Shown here: in pieces, positions 1 through 6,856 of the stretch
Numbering within the stretch: position 1 is the stretch's first letter
Layout of the letters: each line of letters opens with the position of its first letter
From: Marmoricola sp.
GTDB lineage: Bacteria > Actinomycetota > Actinomycetes > Propionibacteriales > Nocardioidaceae
Assembly (NCBI GenBank): GCA_025965195.1
Contig: JAOPXK010000105.1
Location: forward strand, 1 to 45,791
Reading direction: 5' to 3'
DNA: 45,791 bases
The notes under the pieces: generated by a model
The model's database searches: none
Seen by the model: only the letters and a program-made list of their open reading frames with translations
What the model was told of the DNA's origin: nothing
Position numbers and translations under genes: made by a program

Positions 1-454
1 ACTGGCTCGACCGCGGTTCGATCCGGCCGTCCTGGCCAGTCGCGTCGTGCAACGAGAGGCCCTGCGGGTCGTCGTCCCGGCCGGCCACCGGCTGGCGTCC
101 CTCGGTCGAGCGATCCATCGCGACGACCTGGTCGATGAACCCCTCATCATGCACTCGGCCGCGGAGGCGCAGTACCTCCACGAGCTGGTGCTCAGCGTCG
201 TGCCCATCTCTGGTCGGAGGGTCGTGCACACGGTCAGCCAGCTGCTCACGATGGTCTCGCTGGTCTCGGCCGGGCGGGGGATTGCCTTCATCCCCGACTC
301 GGCGACCCGGCTGGGTATCGACGGCATCGAGTACCTGCCGCTCGACGTACGCCCGCAACCGAGCGTGGAGCTGCACCTGCTGTGGCTCAAGGAGTCCAGG
401 AACCCAGCCCTGTGGCGGGTCTTGGACATCCTGGACGACAGCCCGGCTGGTTGA
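1..454 (+). CDS. LysR-type regulator, C-terminal part (5' end outside window)
   Basis: The frame is open from base 2 to the TGA at 452-454 and has no start inside the window apart from internal GTG codons, so the gene is cut by the window edge. About 150 residues are visible. They match the effector-binding half of LysR regulators: the REALRVVVPAGHRLA stretch, then DEPLIMHS, then TVSQLLTMVSLVSAGRGIAFIPDS, which is the typical periplasmic-binding-like sequence before the last strand. The DNA-binding N-terminus is missing, so the target genes cannot be inferred. The next gene starts about 210 bases downstream and has its own riboswitch, so it is unlikely to be co-transcribed. Family call is firm; specific role unknown. 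Confidence 0.85.
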   Translation, partial: LARPRFDPAVLASRVVQREALRVVVPAGHRLASLGRAIHRDDLVDEPLIMHSAAEAQYLHELVLSVVPISGRRVVHTVSQLLTMVSLVSAGRGIAFIPDSATRLGIDGIEYLPLDVRPQPSVELHLLWLKESRNPALWRVLDILDDSPAG

Positions 455-534
455 TGCTCCACAGGCATCGGACGATGTCATGTTCGGATCGCCGGGCTCG
501 TCGCCAGCGGGTCGTGCGCTGCTAGGTTCGACGC

Positions 535-633
535 ACGGGAGGGGAGTATTCCCTTTCGGCAGTGTCGTCATCACGGAAGACCTTGTTGGTCTACCCGGTG
601 CTGCCGGTCCAGCGATGGGCGGAAGAGACCTCC
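535..633 (+). ncRNA. Probable yybP-ykoY (Mn2+) riboswitch aptamer
   Basis: The leader of the terC-like gene carries GGGGAGTA at 541-548, the hallmark loop of the yybP-ykoY family, and AAGAGACCTCC at 623-633, which resembles the conserved 3' segment. Between them are nested stems: GGCAG (558-562) with CTGCC (601-605), enclosing AGACC/GGTCT. GGAGG (538-542) can pair with CCTCC (629-633) as the closing helix. Known members of this family sense Mn2+ and often precede TerC or Mn exporter genes, as here. Boundaries are approximate; no covariance model was run. Confidence 0.72.
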
Positions 634-661
634 GGATGCGTCGTTGACGCCCGGAGGTTTT
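629..661 (+). terminator. Intrinsic terminator acting as riboswitch expression platform
   Basis: The hairpin is CCTCCGG (629-635), AT, GCGTC (638-642), loop GTT, GACGC (646-650), CCGGAGG (651-657), then TTTT (658-661), ending just before the ATG at 664. Its 5' arm includes the CCTCC that would close the aptamer with GGAGG at 538-542, so the two structures exclude each other. That arrangement predicts an ON switch: ligand holds the aptamer, the terminator cannot form, and terC is transcribed. The structure is seen; the direction of control is inferred from the known family mechanism. Confidence 0.75.
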
Positions 662-663
662 GG

Positions 664-1656
664 ATGCTGACTGCGGTACCCCTGAACGCCTGGATCGCCA
701 CCATCCTCGGTCTGCTGCTCATAGTCGCCGTGGACCTGGTCGTGATCGCCCGTCGACGTGACGAAGTCAGCGTCCGGGACGCCACCCGCTGGGTGGTCGT
801 CTACGTCGGGCTGGCCGTCGCGTTCGGCTGTGTGCTGATCGCCTTCGGACCGCCCGACGCCGGGAGCCAGTTCTTCGCCGGCTATGTCACGGAGTACAGC
901 CTCAGTATCGACAACCTCTTCGTCTTCGTCATCATCATGGCGAGGTTCGCGGTGCCGCCCCTGGCGCGCGACAAGACCTTGTACATCGGGATCGCGTTGT
1001 CGCTGGCACTTCGCGCGGTGTTCATCGTGGCCGGAGTTGCGGCGATCTCGGCGGCGTCGTGGACGTTCTACCTGTTCGGTGCGTTCCTGGTGTTCACCGC
1101 GGTCCGGCTGGTCCTCGACGGGGACAATGACGACGCCACCTTCCAGGAGGGCCGGCTGCTGCGTCGTCTGCGCCGGGTGCTGCCCCTGACGTCGGCGTAC
1201 GAGGGCGACCGGATCGTGGTGCGTCACGAGGGACGGCGGATGCTGACCCCGCTCGCGATCGTGATCGCGGCGATCGGGATCGCGAACGTCGTCTTCGCGC
1301 TCGACTCGATCCCGGCGATCTTCGGCCTCACCCATGACACCTACATCGTGCTCACCGCGAACGCCTTCGCGCTGATGGGCCTGCGCCAGCTGTACTTCCT
1401 GATCGGCGGCCTGCTCGACAGGCTCGTCTTCCTCAACATCGGGCTGTCGGTGATCCTGGCCTTCGTCGGGGTCAAGCTCATCCTCGAGGCGCTGCTGGCG
1501 TCCGGTGTCAGGCACGTCATGGGTGTGGTCGTGCCCGATATCAGCACGGCGTCCTCGCTGGTGCTCATCCTCGTCGTGCTCGGCATCACCACCGTGGCGA
1601 GTCTGTACAAGGATGCATCCGACAGCCGGGACTCGGCCTCGATCGGCCCGCTGTAG
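664..1656 (+). CDS. TerC-family integral membrane protein (probable Mn2+ exporter)
   Basis: The product of 330 residues is very hydrophobic, with seven to nine predicted membrane segments starting at about residue 10. It carries the TerC signatures EYSLSIDNLFVF (about residues 77-88) and FALDSIPAIFGLT (about 213-225), whose acidic residues lie inside membrane helices and are thought to bind metal. The reading frame stays open back to 562, but that part lies inside the riboswitch and terminator. The ATG at 664 follows the terminator directly and gives the usual TerC N-terminus (MLTAVPLNAWIATI). TerC proteins are linked to tellurite resistance and, more recently, manganese export; the Mn-type riboswitch here favours manganese. 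The substrate is inferred. Confidence 0.88.
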   Translation: MLTAVPLNAWIATILGLLLIVAVDLVVIARRRDEVSVRDATRWVVVYVGLAVAFGCVLIAFGPPDAGSQFFAGYVTEYSLSIDNLFVFVIIMARFAVPPLARDKTLYIGIALSLALRAVFIVAGVAAISAASWTFYLFGAFLVFTAVRLVLDGDNDDATFQEGRLLRRLRRVLPLTSAYEGDRIVVRHEGRRMLTPLAIVIAAIGIANVVFALDSIPAIFGLTHDTYIVLTANAFALMGLRQLYFLIGGLLDRLVFLNIGLSVILAFVGVKLILEALLASGVRHVMGVVVPDISTASSLVLILVVLGITTVASLYKDASDSRDSASIGPL

Positions 1657-1773
1657 GCCTGACCTGTCCGGTAACCCAACCGGCCCCGGGCAGCGGGCCC
1701 AGGTGCGCGCACGGCGGGACAACCCGGAGGCCGGACACTGGAGAGGTCCTGCCGTACCGAGAGAGGAAGTGCC

Positions 1774-2745
1774 GTGGTCGCATCCACCACGCATCACATC
1801 GGCATCCTGGTCTTCGACGGCGCCAAGATGCTCGACATCGCCGGCCCCGCGGAGGTTTTCGCCGAGGCGAACCTCTCCGGGGGCGGCTACCGGATCTCGA
1901 TGCTCTCTGCCGACGGCCGGGACGTGACGACGTCGATCGGGATGCGCGTCCCGATCGACGATTCGGCGTTCACGACGACCCGGTACGACACGGTGCTGGT
2001 CTCCGGCGGCGAGGTGTTCCCCGCGACCCCGGTGCGCGCGGAGCTGCGGGACGCCGCCAGCCACCTGGCCGAGCACTCGGCGCGGATCGCGTCCATCTGC
2101 ACGGGAGCCTTCGTCCTCGGCGCGGCCGGGCTCCTGGACGGAAAACGGGCCACGACGCACTGGAAGCACACGGCCGAGCTCGCGCGAAGGCACCCGACCA
2201 CCGTCGTCGAACCCGACGCCATCTTCGTGAAGGACCACACGACCTACACCTCCGCCGGGGTGAGCGCCGGCATCGATCTCGCCCTGGCCCTGCTCGAGGA
2301 GGACCTCGGCCAGGACCTGACCCGTTCGGTGGCGCAGTCCCTCGTCGTCTACATGCAGCGCGCCGGCGGCCAGTCGCAGTTCTCCGCGACCCTCCAGGGT
2401 CCCGGGCCGCGCACGCCCCTCCTGCGGCTCCTGATCGACCAGGTGAAGGCGGACCCCACGGCGCCGTACAGCGTGGCGTCGCTGGCCGAGATGGCCCGGG
2501 TGAGCACGAGGCACCTGACCCGCCTGTTCCACGAGGAGTTGCAGACCACGCCGGCGAAGTACGTCGAGCTGATCAGGTTCGACCTCGCCAAGGCGCACCT
2601 CGACGCCGGCCACAGCGTGACCCTGGCTGCGGAGCTGGCCGGCTTCGGGACGTCGGAAGGGCTGCGGCGCGCCTTCATCGGCCACCTGGGCATCTCGCCG
2701 CTGAAGTACCAGCGCCGGTTCCGGACCACGGCTCCGTCCCGCTGA
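1774..2745 (+). CDS. GlxA-type transcriptional regulator (DJ-1/PfpI plus AraC domains)
   Basis: The 323-residue protein has two domains. Residues 8 to about 175 form a DJ-1/PfpI amidase-like fold, with a nucleophile-elbow sequence SICTGAFVLG centred on Cys109. Residues about 220 to 318 form an AraC-type double helix-turn-helix (SLAEMARVSTRHLTRLF, then AAELAGFGTSEGLRRAF). The GTG start at 1774 is preceded by AGGAAG at good spacing. Proteins of this type activate catabolic genes for nitrogen compounds and related substrates; the effector binds the DJ-1-like domain. The HD-domain hydrolase downstream (2929) points the same way and is a likely target or partner. The small molecule sensed cannot be read from the sequence. 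Confidence 0.9.
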   Translation: MVASTTHHIGILVFDGAKMLDIAGPAEVFAEANLSGGGYRISMLSADGRDVTTSIGMRVPIDDSAFTTTRYDTVLVSGGEVFPATPVRAELRDAASHLAEHSARIASICTGAFVLGAAGLLDGKRATTHWKHTAELARRHPTTVVEPDAIFVKDHTTYTSAGVSAGIDLALALLEEDLGQDLTRSVAQSLVVYMQRAGGQSQFSATLQGPGPRTPLLRLLIDQVKADPTAPYSVASLAEMARVSTRHLTRLFHEELQTTPAKYVELIRFDLAKAHLDAGHSVTLAAELAGFGTSEGLRRAFIGHLGISPLKYQRRFRTTAPSR

Positions 2746-2791
2746 GGTCCCCGCCCACCCAGGGCACACCGCGGGCAGGCCATCGGCAGCC

Positions 2792-2932
2792 GTGTCCGTA
2801 TCCGTGGGATTCACGGCCTTCTCAGAGGCGCGCCGGGCACTGGACCAGCGGATCGTGGTCATCGAGGGATCGCCGACTCGGCAGATCACCCGAAGCCACG
2901 GCAGCCTTCACGATTGGAGCGCAGAACAATGA
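2792..2932 (+). CDS. Doubtful 46-codon ORF overlapping the HD-domain gene start
   Basis: A GTG at 2792 opens a 46-codon frame ending in the TGA at 2930-2932, which overlaps the ATG at 2929 as ATGA, the pattern of translational coupling. It has no clear ribosome binding site, its third-position GC is lower than that of its neighbours, and I recognise no family. It fills most of the 183-base gap between the GlxA-type gene and the HD gene. It could be a leader peptide, a decayed gene remnant or chance. Confidence 0.15.
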   Translation: MSVSVGFTAFSEARRALDQRIVVIEGSPTRQITRSHGSLHDWSAEQ

Positions 2933-3567
2933 TCGAGACCATCGCAGGGGTGGGGATCCCCGATACGACCGTCGTCGCGGAGGCGACGGAGCTCATCAAG
3001 AACACGAGCACTCCACTCCTCTACGACCATTCCCGGCGGGTGTTCCTCTTCGGGAGCCTGCAGGCACGAAAGCTTGGGATCGCCCCCGACCCGGAGCTCC
3101 TCTACGTGGCGGCGCTGTTCCACGACACGGGCCTCGTCGCGCCGTACCGGAGTGACGACCAGCGGTTCGAGCTCGACGGCGCCGGCCAGGCCCAGGCGTT
3201 CCTTCTGAGCCACGGGTACTCCGCGTCCGACGCGGCGACGGTGTGGACCGCGATCGCCCTGCACACGACGCCCGAGGTGCCCTACAGGATGGCGGCGGAG
3301 ATCGCGGCGACCACCGCCGGTGTCGAGACCGACGTGCTCGGACTGAACCTTCAGAACATCACTGCCGCCGAGATCGAAGAGGTGACGGCGGCGCATCCGC
3401 GGCCCGACTTCAAGCGTCAGATCCTGAAGGCCTTCACGGACGGTTTCGCCCACCGGCCGGACACCACCTTCGGCACCGTGAACGCGGACGTCCTCGAGCA
3501 CTTCGTGCCCGGCTACCGGCACCTCGACTTCGTCGACGTGATCCAGGACTCGGCATGGCCCGAGTAG
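2929..3567 (+). CDS. HD-domain hydrolase (cyanamide hydratase-like)
   Basis: The 212-residue protein has the HD superfamily metal site: His34 in YDHSRRV, the paired His65-Asp66 in AALFHDTGL, and His112 in IALHTTPE. Length and order fit the small HD proteins related to fungal cyanamide hydratase, and also general HD phosphohydrolases. The start is taken as the ATG at 2929, because GGAG lies 9 bases upstream and the alternative TTG at 2914 adds only five residues. The upstream neighbour is a GlxA-type regulator with a DJ-1/PfpI domain, a family involved in nitrile and isonitrile chemistry, which fits hydration of a small C-N compound. The substrate remains inferred. Confidence 0.8.
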   Translation: MIETIAGVGIPDTTVVAEATELIKNTSTPLLYDHSRRVFLFGSLQARKLGIAPDPELLYVAALFHDTGLVAPYRSDDQRFELDGAGQAQAFLLSHGYSASDAATVWTAIALHTTPEVPYRMAAEIAATTAGVETDVLGLNLQNITAAEIEEVTAAHPRPDFKRQILKAFTDGFAHRPDTTFGTVNADVLEHFVPGYRHLDFVDVIQDSAWPE

Positions 3568-3640
3568 TCACGCCCCCACTCCGAGGCACTGCCGCGCACT
3601 GTGCGCCGTGGCCTTCTCGCCGGACCAGCGTGCGGGAAAC

Positions 3641-3654
3641 TAGAACACGTTCTA
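3641..3654 (+). promoter_or_regulatory. KstR-like operator 1 (TAGAACACGTTCTA)
   Basis: This is a 6-2-6 inverted repeat, TAGAAC-AC-GTTCTA, matching the published KstR consensus TnnAACnnGTTnnA. It ends 10 bases before the ATG at 3665, and a candidate -10 element TACGAT (3653-3658) overlaps its end, so a bound repressor would block the promoter. A second copy lies at 13766-13779. KstR is the TetR-family repressor of cholesterol catabolism in mycobacteria and rhodococci. The regulator gene itself is not in this window, so the assignment rests on the site alone. Confidence 0.7.
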
Positions 3655-3664
3655 CGATGCCGCA

Positions 3665-4147
3665 ATGGACCTCGCGAGCATCGAAGAAATCCGCCAGCTC
3701 AAGTACCGCTACTTCCGCACCCTCGACCTCAAGCTGTGGGACGAGTTCGGTGACTGCCTCGCCGTGGACGTCAGGGCCGAGTACGGCACCCAGGCGATGG
3801 GTGAGCCGCTGCACTACACGAGCCGTGCGGATGTCGTGGACTTCATGTCGAAGAACCTTGGCCCGGGGATCATCACGATCCACATTGCCAACCATCCCGA
3901 GATCGACGTCGACGGTGACACTGCGACCGGCTCCTGGGCGTTCGAAGACACCGTGATCGTGCCGGACTTCAAGATGATCATCCGCGGTGGTGGCTACTAC
4001 CTCGACAGCTACCGCAAGGACTCCGACGGCAGGTGGCGGATCTCCGGCACCTCCTACGAGCGGATCTATGAGGCGATGACCTCGCTCGACGACACCCCGA
4101 GTTTCAAGCTGATCGCGAACCGCTGGGACCCCGACCTCAAGCACTGA
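3665..4147 (+). CDS. NTF2-like (SnoaL / ketosteroid-isomerase fold) protein
   Basis: The 160-residue protein starts with the typical NTF2-like helix sequence IEEIRQLKYRYFRTLDLKLWDEF, followed by an acidic loop and alternating beta strands (DVDGDTATGSWAFED, GGYYLDSYRKDSDGRWRISG). The fold includes scytalone dehydratase, SnoaL cyclases and 3-ketosteroid isomerase, so it is probably a small lyase, isomerase or accessory protein. No Shine-Dalgarno sequence is visible. TACGAT at 3653-3658 sits 6 bases before the ATG, which suggests a leaderless mRNA. The KstR-like operator over that promoter suggests repression relieved by steroid-derived CoA esters, so a steroid or lipid catabolic role is plausible but unproven. 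It stands alone rather than in an operon. Confidence 0.75.
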   Translation: MDLASIEEIRQLKYRYFRTLDLKLWDEFGDCLAVDVRAEYGTQAMGEPLHYTSRADVVDFMSKNLGPGIITIHIANHPEIDVDGDTATGSWAFEDTVIVPDFKMIIRGGGYYLDSYRKDSDGRWRISGTSYERIYEAMTSLDDTPSFKLIANRWDPDLKH

Positions 4148-4169
4148 CCTACCAACTGACGTCGCCGCC

Positions 4170-4188
4170 ATAGGTAAGGCATGCCTAA
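4170..4188 (+). promoter_or_regulatory. DtxR/IdeR-type iron box
   Basis: The 19-mer ATAGGTAAGGCATGCCTAA matches 14 of 19 positions of the DtxR/IdeR consensus TTAGGTTAGGCTAACCTAA and has a perfect core palindrome AGGCATGCCT (4177-4186). A candidate -10, TATCGT (4197-4202), lies 6 bases before the GTG at 4209, so the box covers the -35 region. This predicts control of the small Cys protein and ferritin by Fe2+-loaded DtxR/IdeR. Position over -35 suggests repression, although the family also activates ferritin genes in mycobacteria. Confidence 0.75.
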
Positions 4189-4208
4189 GACTTTGCTATC
4201 GTTCTCGG

Positions 4209-4448
4209 GTGGGCAAGTCCGCCAAGCTGCCGAAGATCGAGTGCTGCGTCTCCAAGTCGAGATGCGAGCGCTGTCCGATCCGCATGCTCAAGGAGGGCAA
4301 CCTTCCTGACGGGTACGGTGTGAAGAAGCGCGTGCTGGTCCAGGTCGGCCCCAAGGGCAAGCCGACGAAGGTCAACAAGTCCGATCTCGAGGCGGCCATC
4401 AAGCGCCAGTCCAAGAACAAGAAGAGCAAGAAGAAGCTGGCTGCCTGA
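4209..4448 (+). CDS. Small basic cysteine-motif protein upstream of ferritin
   Basis: This encodes 79 residues, very rich in Lys at the C-terminus (KRQSKNKKSKKKLAA). A compact cysteine cluster Cys12-Cys13-x5-Cys19-x2-Cys22 near the N-terminus could bind iron, zinc or an Fe-S cluster. It does not match bacterioferritin-associated ferredoxin, whose cysteines are spaced far apart. The GTG start has no ribosome binding site but lies 6 bases after a -10-like TATCGT, so the mRNA is probably leaderless. Ferritin follows after 34 bases in the same direction and has its own ribosome binding site, so they are probably one iron-regulated operon. A role in iron loading, release or sensing is an inference from context only; the basic tail might bind nucleic acid. 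Confidence 0.7.
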   Translation: MGKSAKLPKIECCVSKSRCERCPIRMLKEGNLPDGYGVKKRVLVQVGPKGKPTKVNKSDLEAAIKRQSKNKKSKKKLAA

Positions 4449-4482
4449 GGGTCTTCGAGGCCCCCGAAAAAAGGACCGAGAA

Positions 4483-5007
4483 GTGACCGCACCGCGTTTC
4501 GTCGAACAGCTCAATGAGCAGATCGGCAACGAGTACGCCGCCCATCAGCAGTACGTCGCCTGCGCGGTCTACTACGACGGCCTGACGATGCCGCAGATGG
4601 CTGCCTTCTTCTACGCGCAGGCGCTCGAGGAGCGCGGTCACGCGATGATGATGGTGAGGTACCTCCTCGACACCGACAGCGAGGTCCGGATCCCCGGCGT
4701 CGAGGCACCCACCAGCCAGTTCGCCGACGTGATCGCCCCCGTCAAGCTCGCGCTCGAGCAGGAGAAGCGGGTCTCGCAGCAGATCTTCGGGCTCACCAAG
4801 ACCGCTCGCGAGGAGAACGACTTCGCCTCCGAGCAGTTCATGCAGTGGTTCATCAAGGAGCAGGTCGAAGAGGTCTCCACGATGAGTGACCTGCTCACCG
4901 TGGTCACCCGCGCGACGGACGACATCGAGGCGATCGAGGAGTACGTCAAGCGCGAGCAGCAGAGCGCAGGCGCCGATCCGGCGGCTCCGCAAGAGGCCGG
5001 CGCCTGA
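4483..5007 (+). CDS. Ferritin (non-haem, FtnA type)
   Basis: The 174-residue four-helix protein oxidises Fe2+ and stores it as a ferric mineral in a 24-subunit cytosolic cage. Every ferroxidase ligand of E. coli FtnA is present at the same number: Glu17, Glu50, His53, Glu94, Gln127 and Glu130. There is no methionine in the usual haem-binding place, so it is a ferritin rather than bacterioferritin. The GTG start at 4483 is preceded by AAGGA. It follows the Cys-cluster gene under the iron box at 4170, so iron regulation is expected. The last 15 residues or so are an Ala/Pro-rich tail. A short hairpin at 5057-5071 separates it from the convergent mannosyltransferase gene. Confidence 0.95.
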   Translation: MTAPRFVEQLNEQIGNEYAAHQQYVACAVYYDGLTMPQMAAFFYAQALEERGHAMMMVRYLLDTDSEVRIPGVEAPTSQFADVIAPVKLALEQEKRVSQQIFGLTKTAREENDFASEQFMQWFIKEQVEEVSTMSDLLTVVTRATDDIEAIEEYVKREQQSAGADPAAPQEAGA

Positions 5008-5056
5008 CCTCGACTTGCGTGGCTTCGACAAGCTCAACCACCGGCTCAACTATTGG

Positions 5057-5071
5057 GCCCAGCTACTGGGC
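5057..5071. terminator. Short hairpin between convergent genes
   Basis: GCCCAG (5057-5062), loop CTA and CTGGGC (5066-5071) form a six-base-pair hairpin between the ends of ferritin and the mannosyltransferase gene, which converge here. There is no T-run. It could end transcription from either side, but it is short. Confidence 0.35.
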
Positions 5072-5076
5072 GCCTG

Positions 5077-6846
5077 TCAGATCCAGCGCTTGAACCAGAT
5101 CCGTTGCAGCCACTGCGACTGGGTCAGCAGGCCATCGGTGTAGATCGGCCAGAACCACGCGAAGTTCAGCATCACCAGTACGACGACCACGCCTGCCGCG
5201 ATCACCCCGAGCTGGCGGCGGCGTGACCCCGGCGGACCGTCGCCGATCATCTGTCCGAACAGCATCACCGCGCCGAGGATCAGGAACGGCAGAATCGTCA
5301 CGGCGTAGTAGCTGAAGATCGGCCGGGTGTCGAAGTGCATCCACGGCAGCCAGGTGGTGACCACGCCGACGACGACGAGGCCGTAGCGCCAGTCCCGCCT
5401 GGCGATCCACGCATACACCGCCCAGATGCCGGCGATCGAGCAGAACCACCACAGGACCGGCGTACCGAGCAGCAGGATCTGTCGCAGGCAGGTCGCGCCG
5501 CCCGTCGCCGTACAGCCTTGGTCGCCGCGCGGGATCGAGAGCACCGCGTCCACCCCGACCGGGCGGTTGAGGATCAGCCAGCCCTCGGGGTTGGACTGGT
5601 AGATGTGCGTCGAGGTGTTCAGGAACTTGTCGTGGAAATTGAAGACGTCCTGGTGGTAGTGGTACAGGTCGCGCAGTGACTGCCACAGCTCCGGGAAGAA
5701 GCCGTGCGGGTCGTGCTTGATGTAGTTGCCCCAGTAGGGGCCGTACTGGGTGCTCGACAGGCCCAGCTCATAGACATGTGAGTGCATCAGCCAGCCGGTC
5801 CAGCTGGCCACATAGATGACCGCCGGCAGCAGGACGACGTACCCGAAGGCGGGCAAGGCGTCCAGGAAGGCGGCCTTGAGCCAGGCCGTGCCGACCCCGA
5901 ACGACCGCCGGGCACCAGCGCCCCAGGCCCAGGTCAGGAGTCCCATCGCGGCGAGCGGGAAGATCGCCGACCACTTCGTGCCCAGAGCCAGCCCCCAGCA
6001 GACACCGGATGCCAGCAGCCACGGCCGCCACACCATCGCCGGTCCCCACTCGCGCGGATCGAGCCGGTGTCCGGGCGGGATGTCGCGCGCGATCCTGGCG
6101 CGTCCCCAGTCGCGGTCGGCGACCTGGCAGCTGACCGCGCAGAGCACGAAGAACGCGAGGTAGATGTCGAGCAGGGCGAGCCGGGACATCACCAGCTGCA
6201 AGCCGTCGAAGCACATCAGCAGCCCCGCGACGAGACCGAGCATCGTGGACCCGGTCACCCGTCGGGCGAGCCGGATCATCACCAGCACCATCAGCGAACC
6301 GACGATCGCCGAGGAGATCCGCCAGCCGAACGAGTTCATCCCGAAGATCGCCTCGCCGGCTCCGATCAGCCACTTCCCGACCTCGGGGTGCACGATCATC
6401 TCGGGCGTATGGGTGAACAGGCCGGTGGTGTGGCCGTCGAGGATCTCGGTGTTGGCGCCGTCGACGTAGTTCGACGCGTAGCCGAGGTGGATCAGCGACC
6501 AGGCGTCCTTGGCGTAGTACGTCTCGTCGAAGAGCAGCGAGTGCGGGTTGCCGAGTCGCCACAGCCGCAGGAAGGCCGCAAGCAGGGTGACCGCGGTGGT
6601 GCCGACCCACGCCATGATCGGGTCGGAGTCGCGAGCCCGGGCCCGGGCCCGCACCACCGCGCTGGGTACGACGAGCCCGCTGGCCATCCGGGAGAGACCC
6701 ATCGTCTTGCTGGGTCGAGGCGGTGCCGGGGTGCCCGTGCCGCCACCCGTGCCATCCCCGGTGCCATCCCCCGCGCCATCACTGGCGTCTCCATTGGGGG
6801 CGACTCCTGCGACGCTGCTCACGAAGCCAGACTCTACGGCTGACAT
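5077..6846 (-). CDS. pmt: Protein O-mannosyltransferase (PMT family, GT39)
   Basis: The 589-residue multi-spanning membrane enzyme transfers mannose from polyprenyl-phosphate-mannose to Ser/Thr of exported proteins, coupled to Sec secretion in actinobacteria. The catalytic acidic pair is visible as Asp107-Glu108 in LLFDETYYAKDAW, in the first extracytoplasmic loop. The following sequence alternates hydrophobic helices with the HTPEMIVHPEVGKW motif of the family. The start is placed at the ATG at 6846-6844. The roughly 75 residues ahead of the first helix contain a Gly/Asp/Thr repeat (residues about 20-40) and an Arg/Ala run, so a later Met is possible. The gene is divergent from rsmI with only 10 bases between start codons, the same neighbourhood as M. 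tuberculosis Rv1002c. Confidence 0.92.
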   Translation of the reverse strand: MSAVESGFVSSVAGVAPNGDASDGAGDGTGDGTGGGTGTPAPPRPSKTMGLSRMASGLVVPSAVVRARARARDSDPIMAWVGTTAVTLLAAFLRLWRLGNPHSLLFDETYYAKDAWSLIHLGYASNYVDGANTEILDGHTTGLFTHTPEMIVHPEVGKWLIGAGEAIFGMNSFGWRISSAIVGSLMVLVMIRLARRVTGSTMLGLVAGLLMCFDGLQLVMSRLALLDIYLAFFVLCAVSCQVADRDWGRARIARDIPPGHRLDPREWGPAMVWRPWLLASGVCWGLALGTKWSAIFPLAAMGLLTWAWGAGARRSFGVGTAWLKAAFLDALPAFGYVVLLPAVIYVASWTGWLMHSHVYELGLSSTQYGPYWGNYIKHDPHGFFPELWQSLRDLYHYHQDVFNFHDKFLNTSTHIYQSNPEGWLILNRPVGVDAVLSIPRGDQGCTATGGATCLRQILLLGTPVLWWFCSIAGIWAVYAWIARRDWRYGLVVVGVVTTWLPWMHFDTRPIFSYYAVTILPFLILGAVMLFGQMIGDGPPGSRRRQLGVIAAGVVVVLVMLNFAWFWPIYTDGLLTQSQWLQRIWFKRWI

Positions 6847-6856
6847 GATCAGATCC

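Noticed and set aside
562-663. Longer N-terminus for the TerC protein
   Set aside because: These codons lie in the riboswitch and terminator, and the ATG at 664 gives the family N-terminus.
571-2889. A 772-codon open frame on the minus strand
   Set aside because: It lies opposite terC, its riboswitch and the GlxA-type gene, has the composition of an antisense shadow in GC-rich DNA and matches no family.
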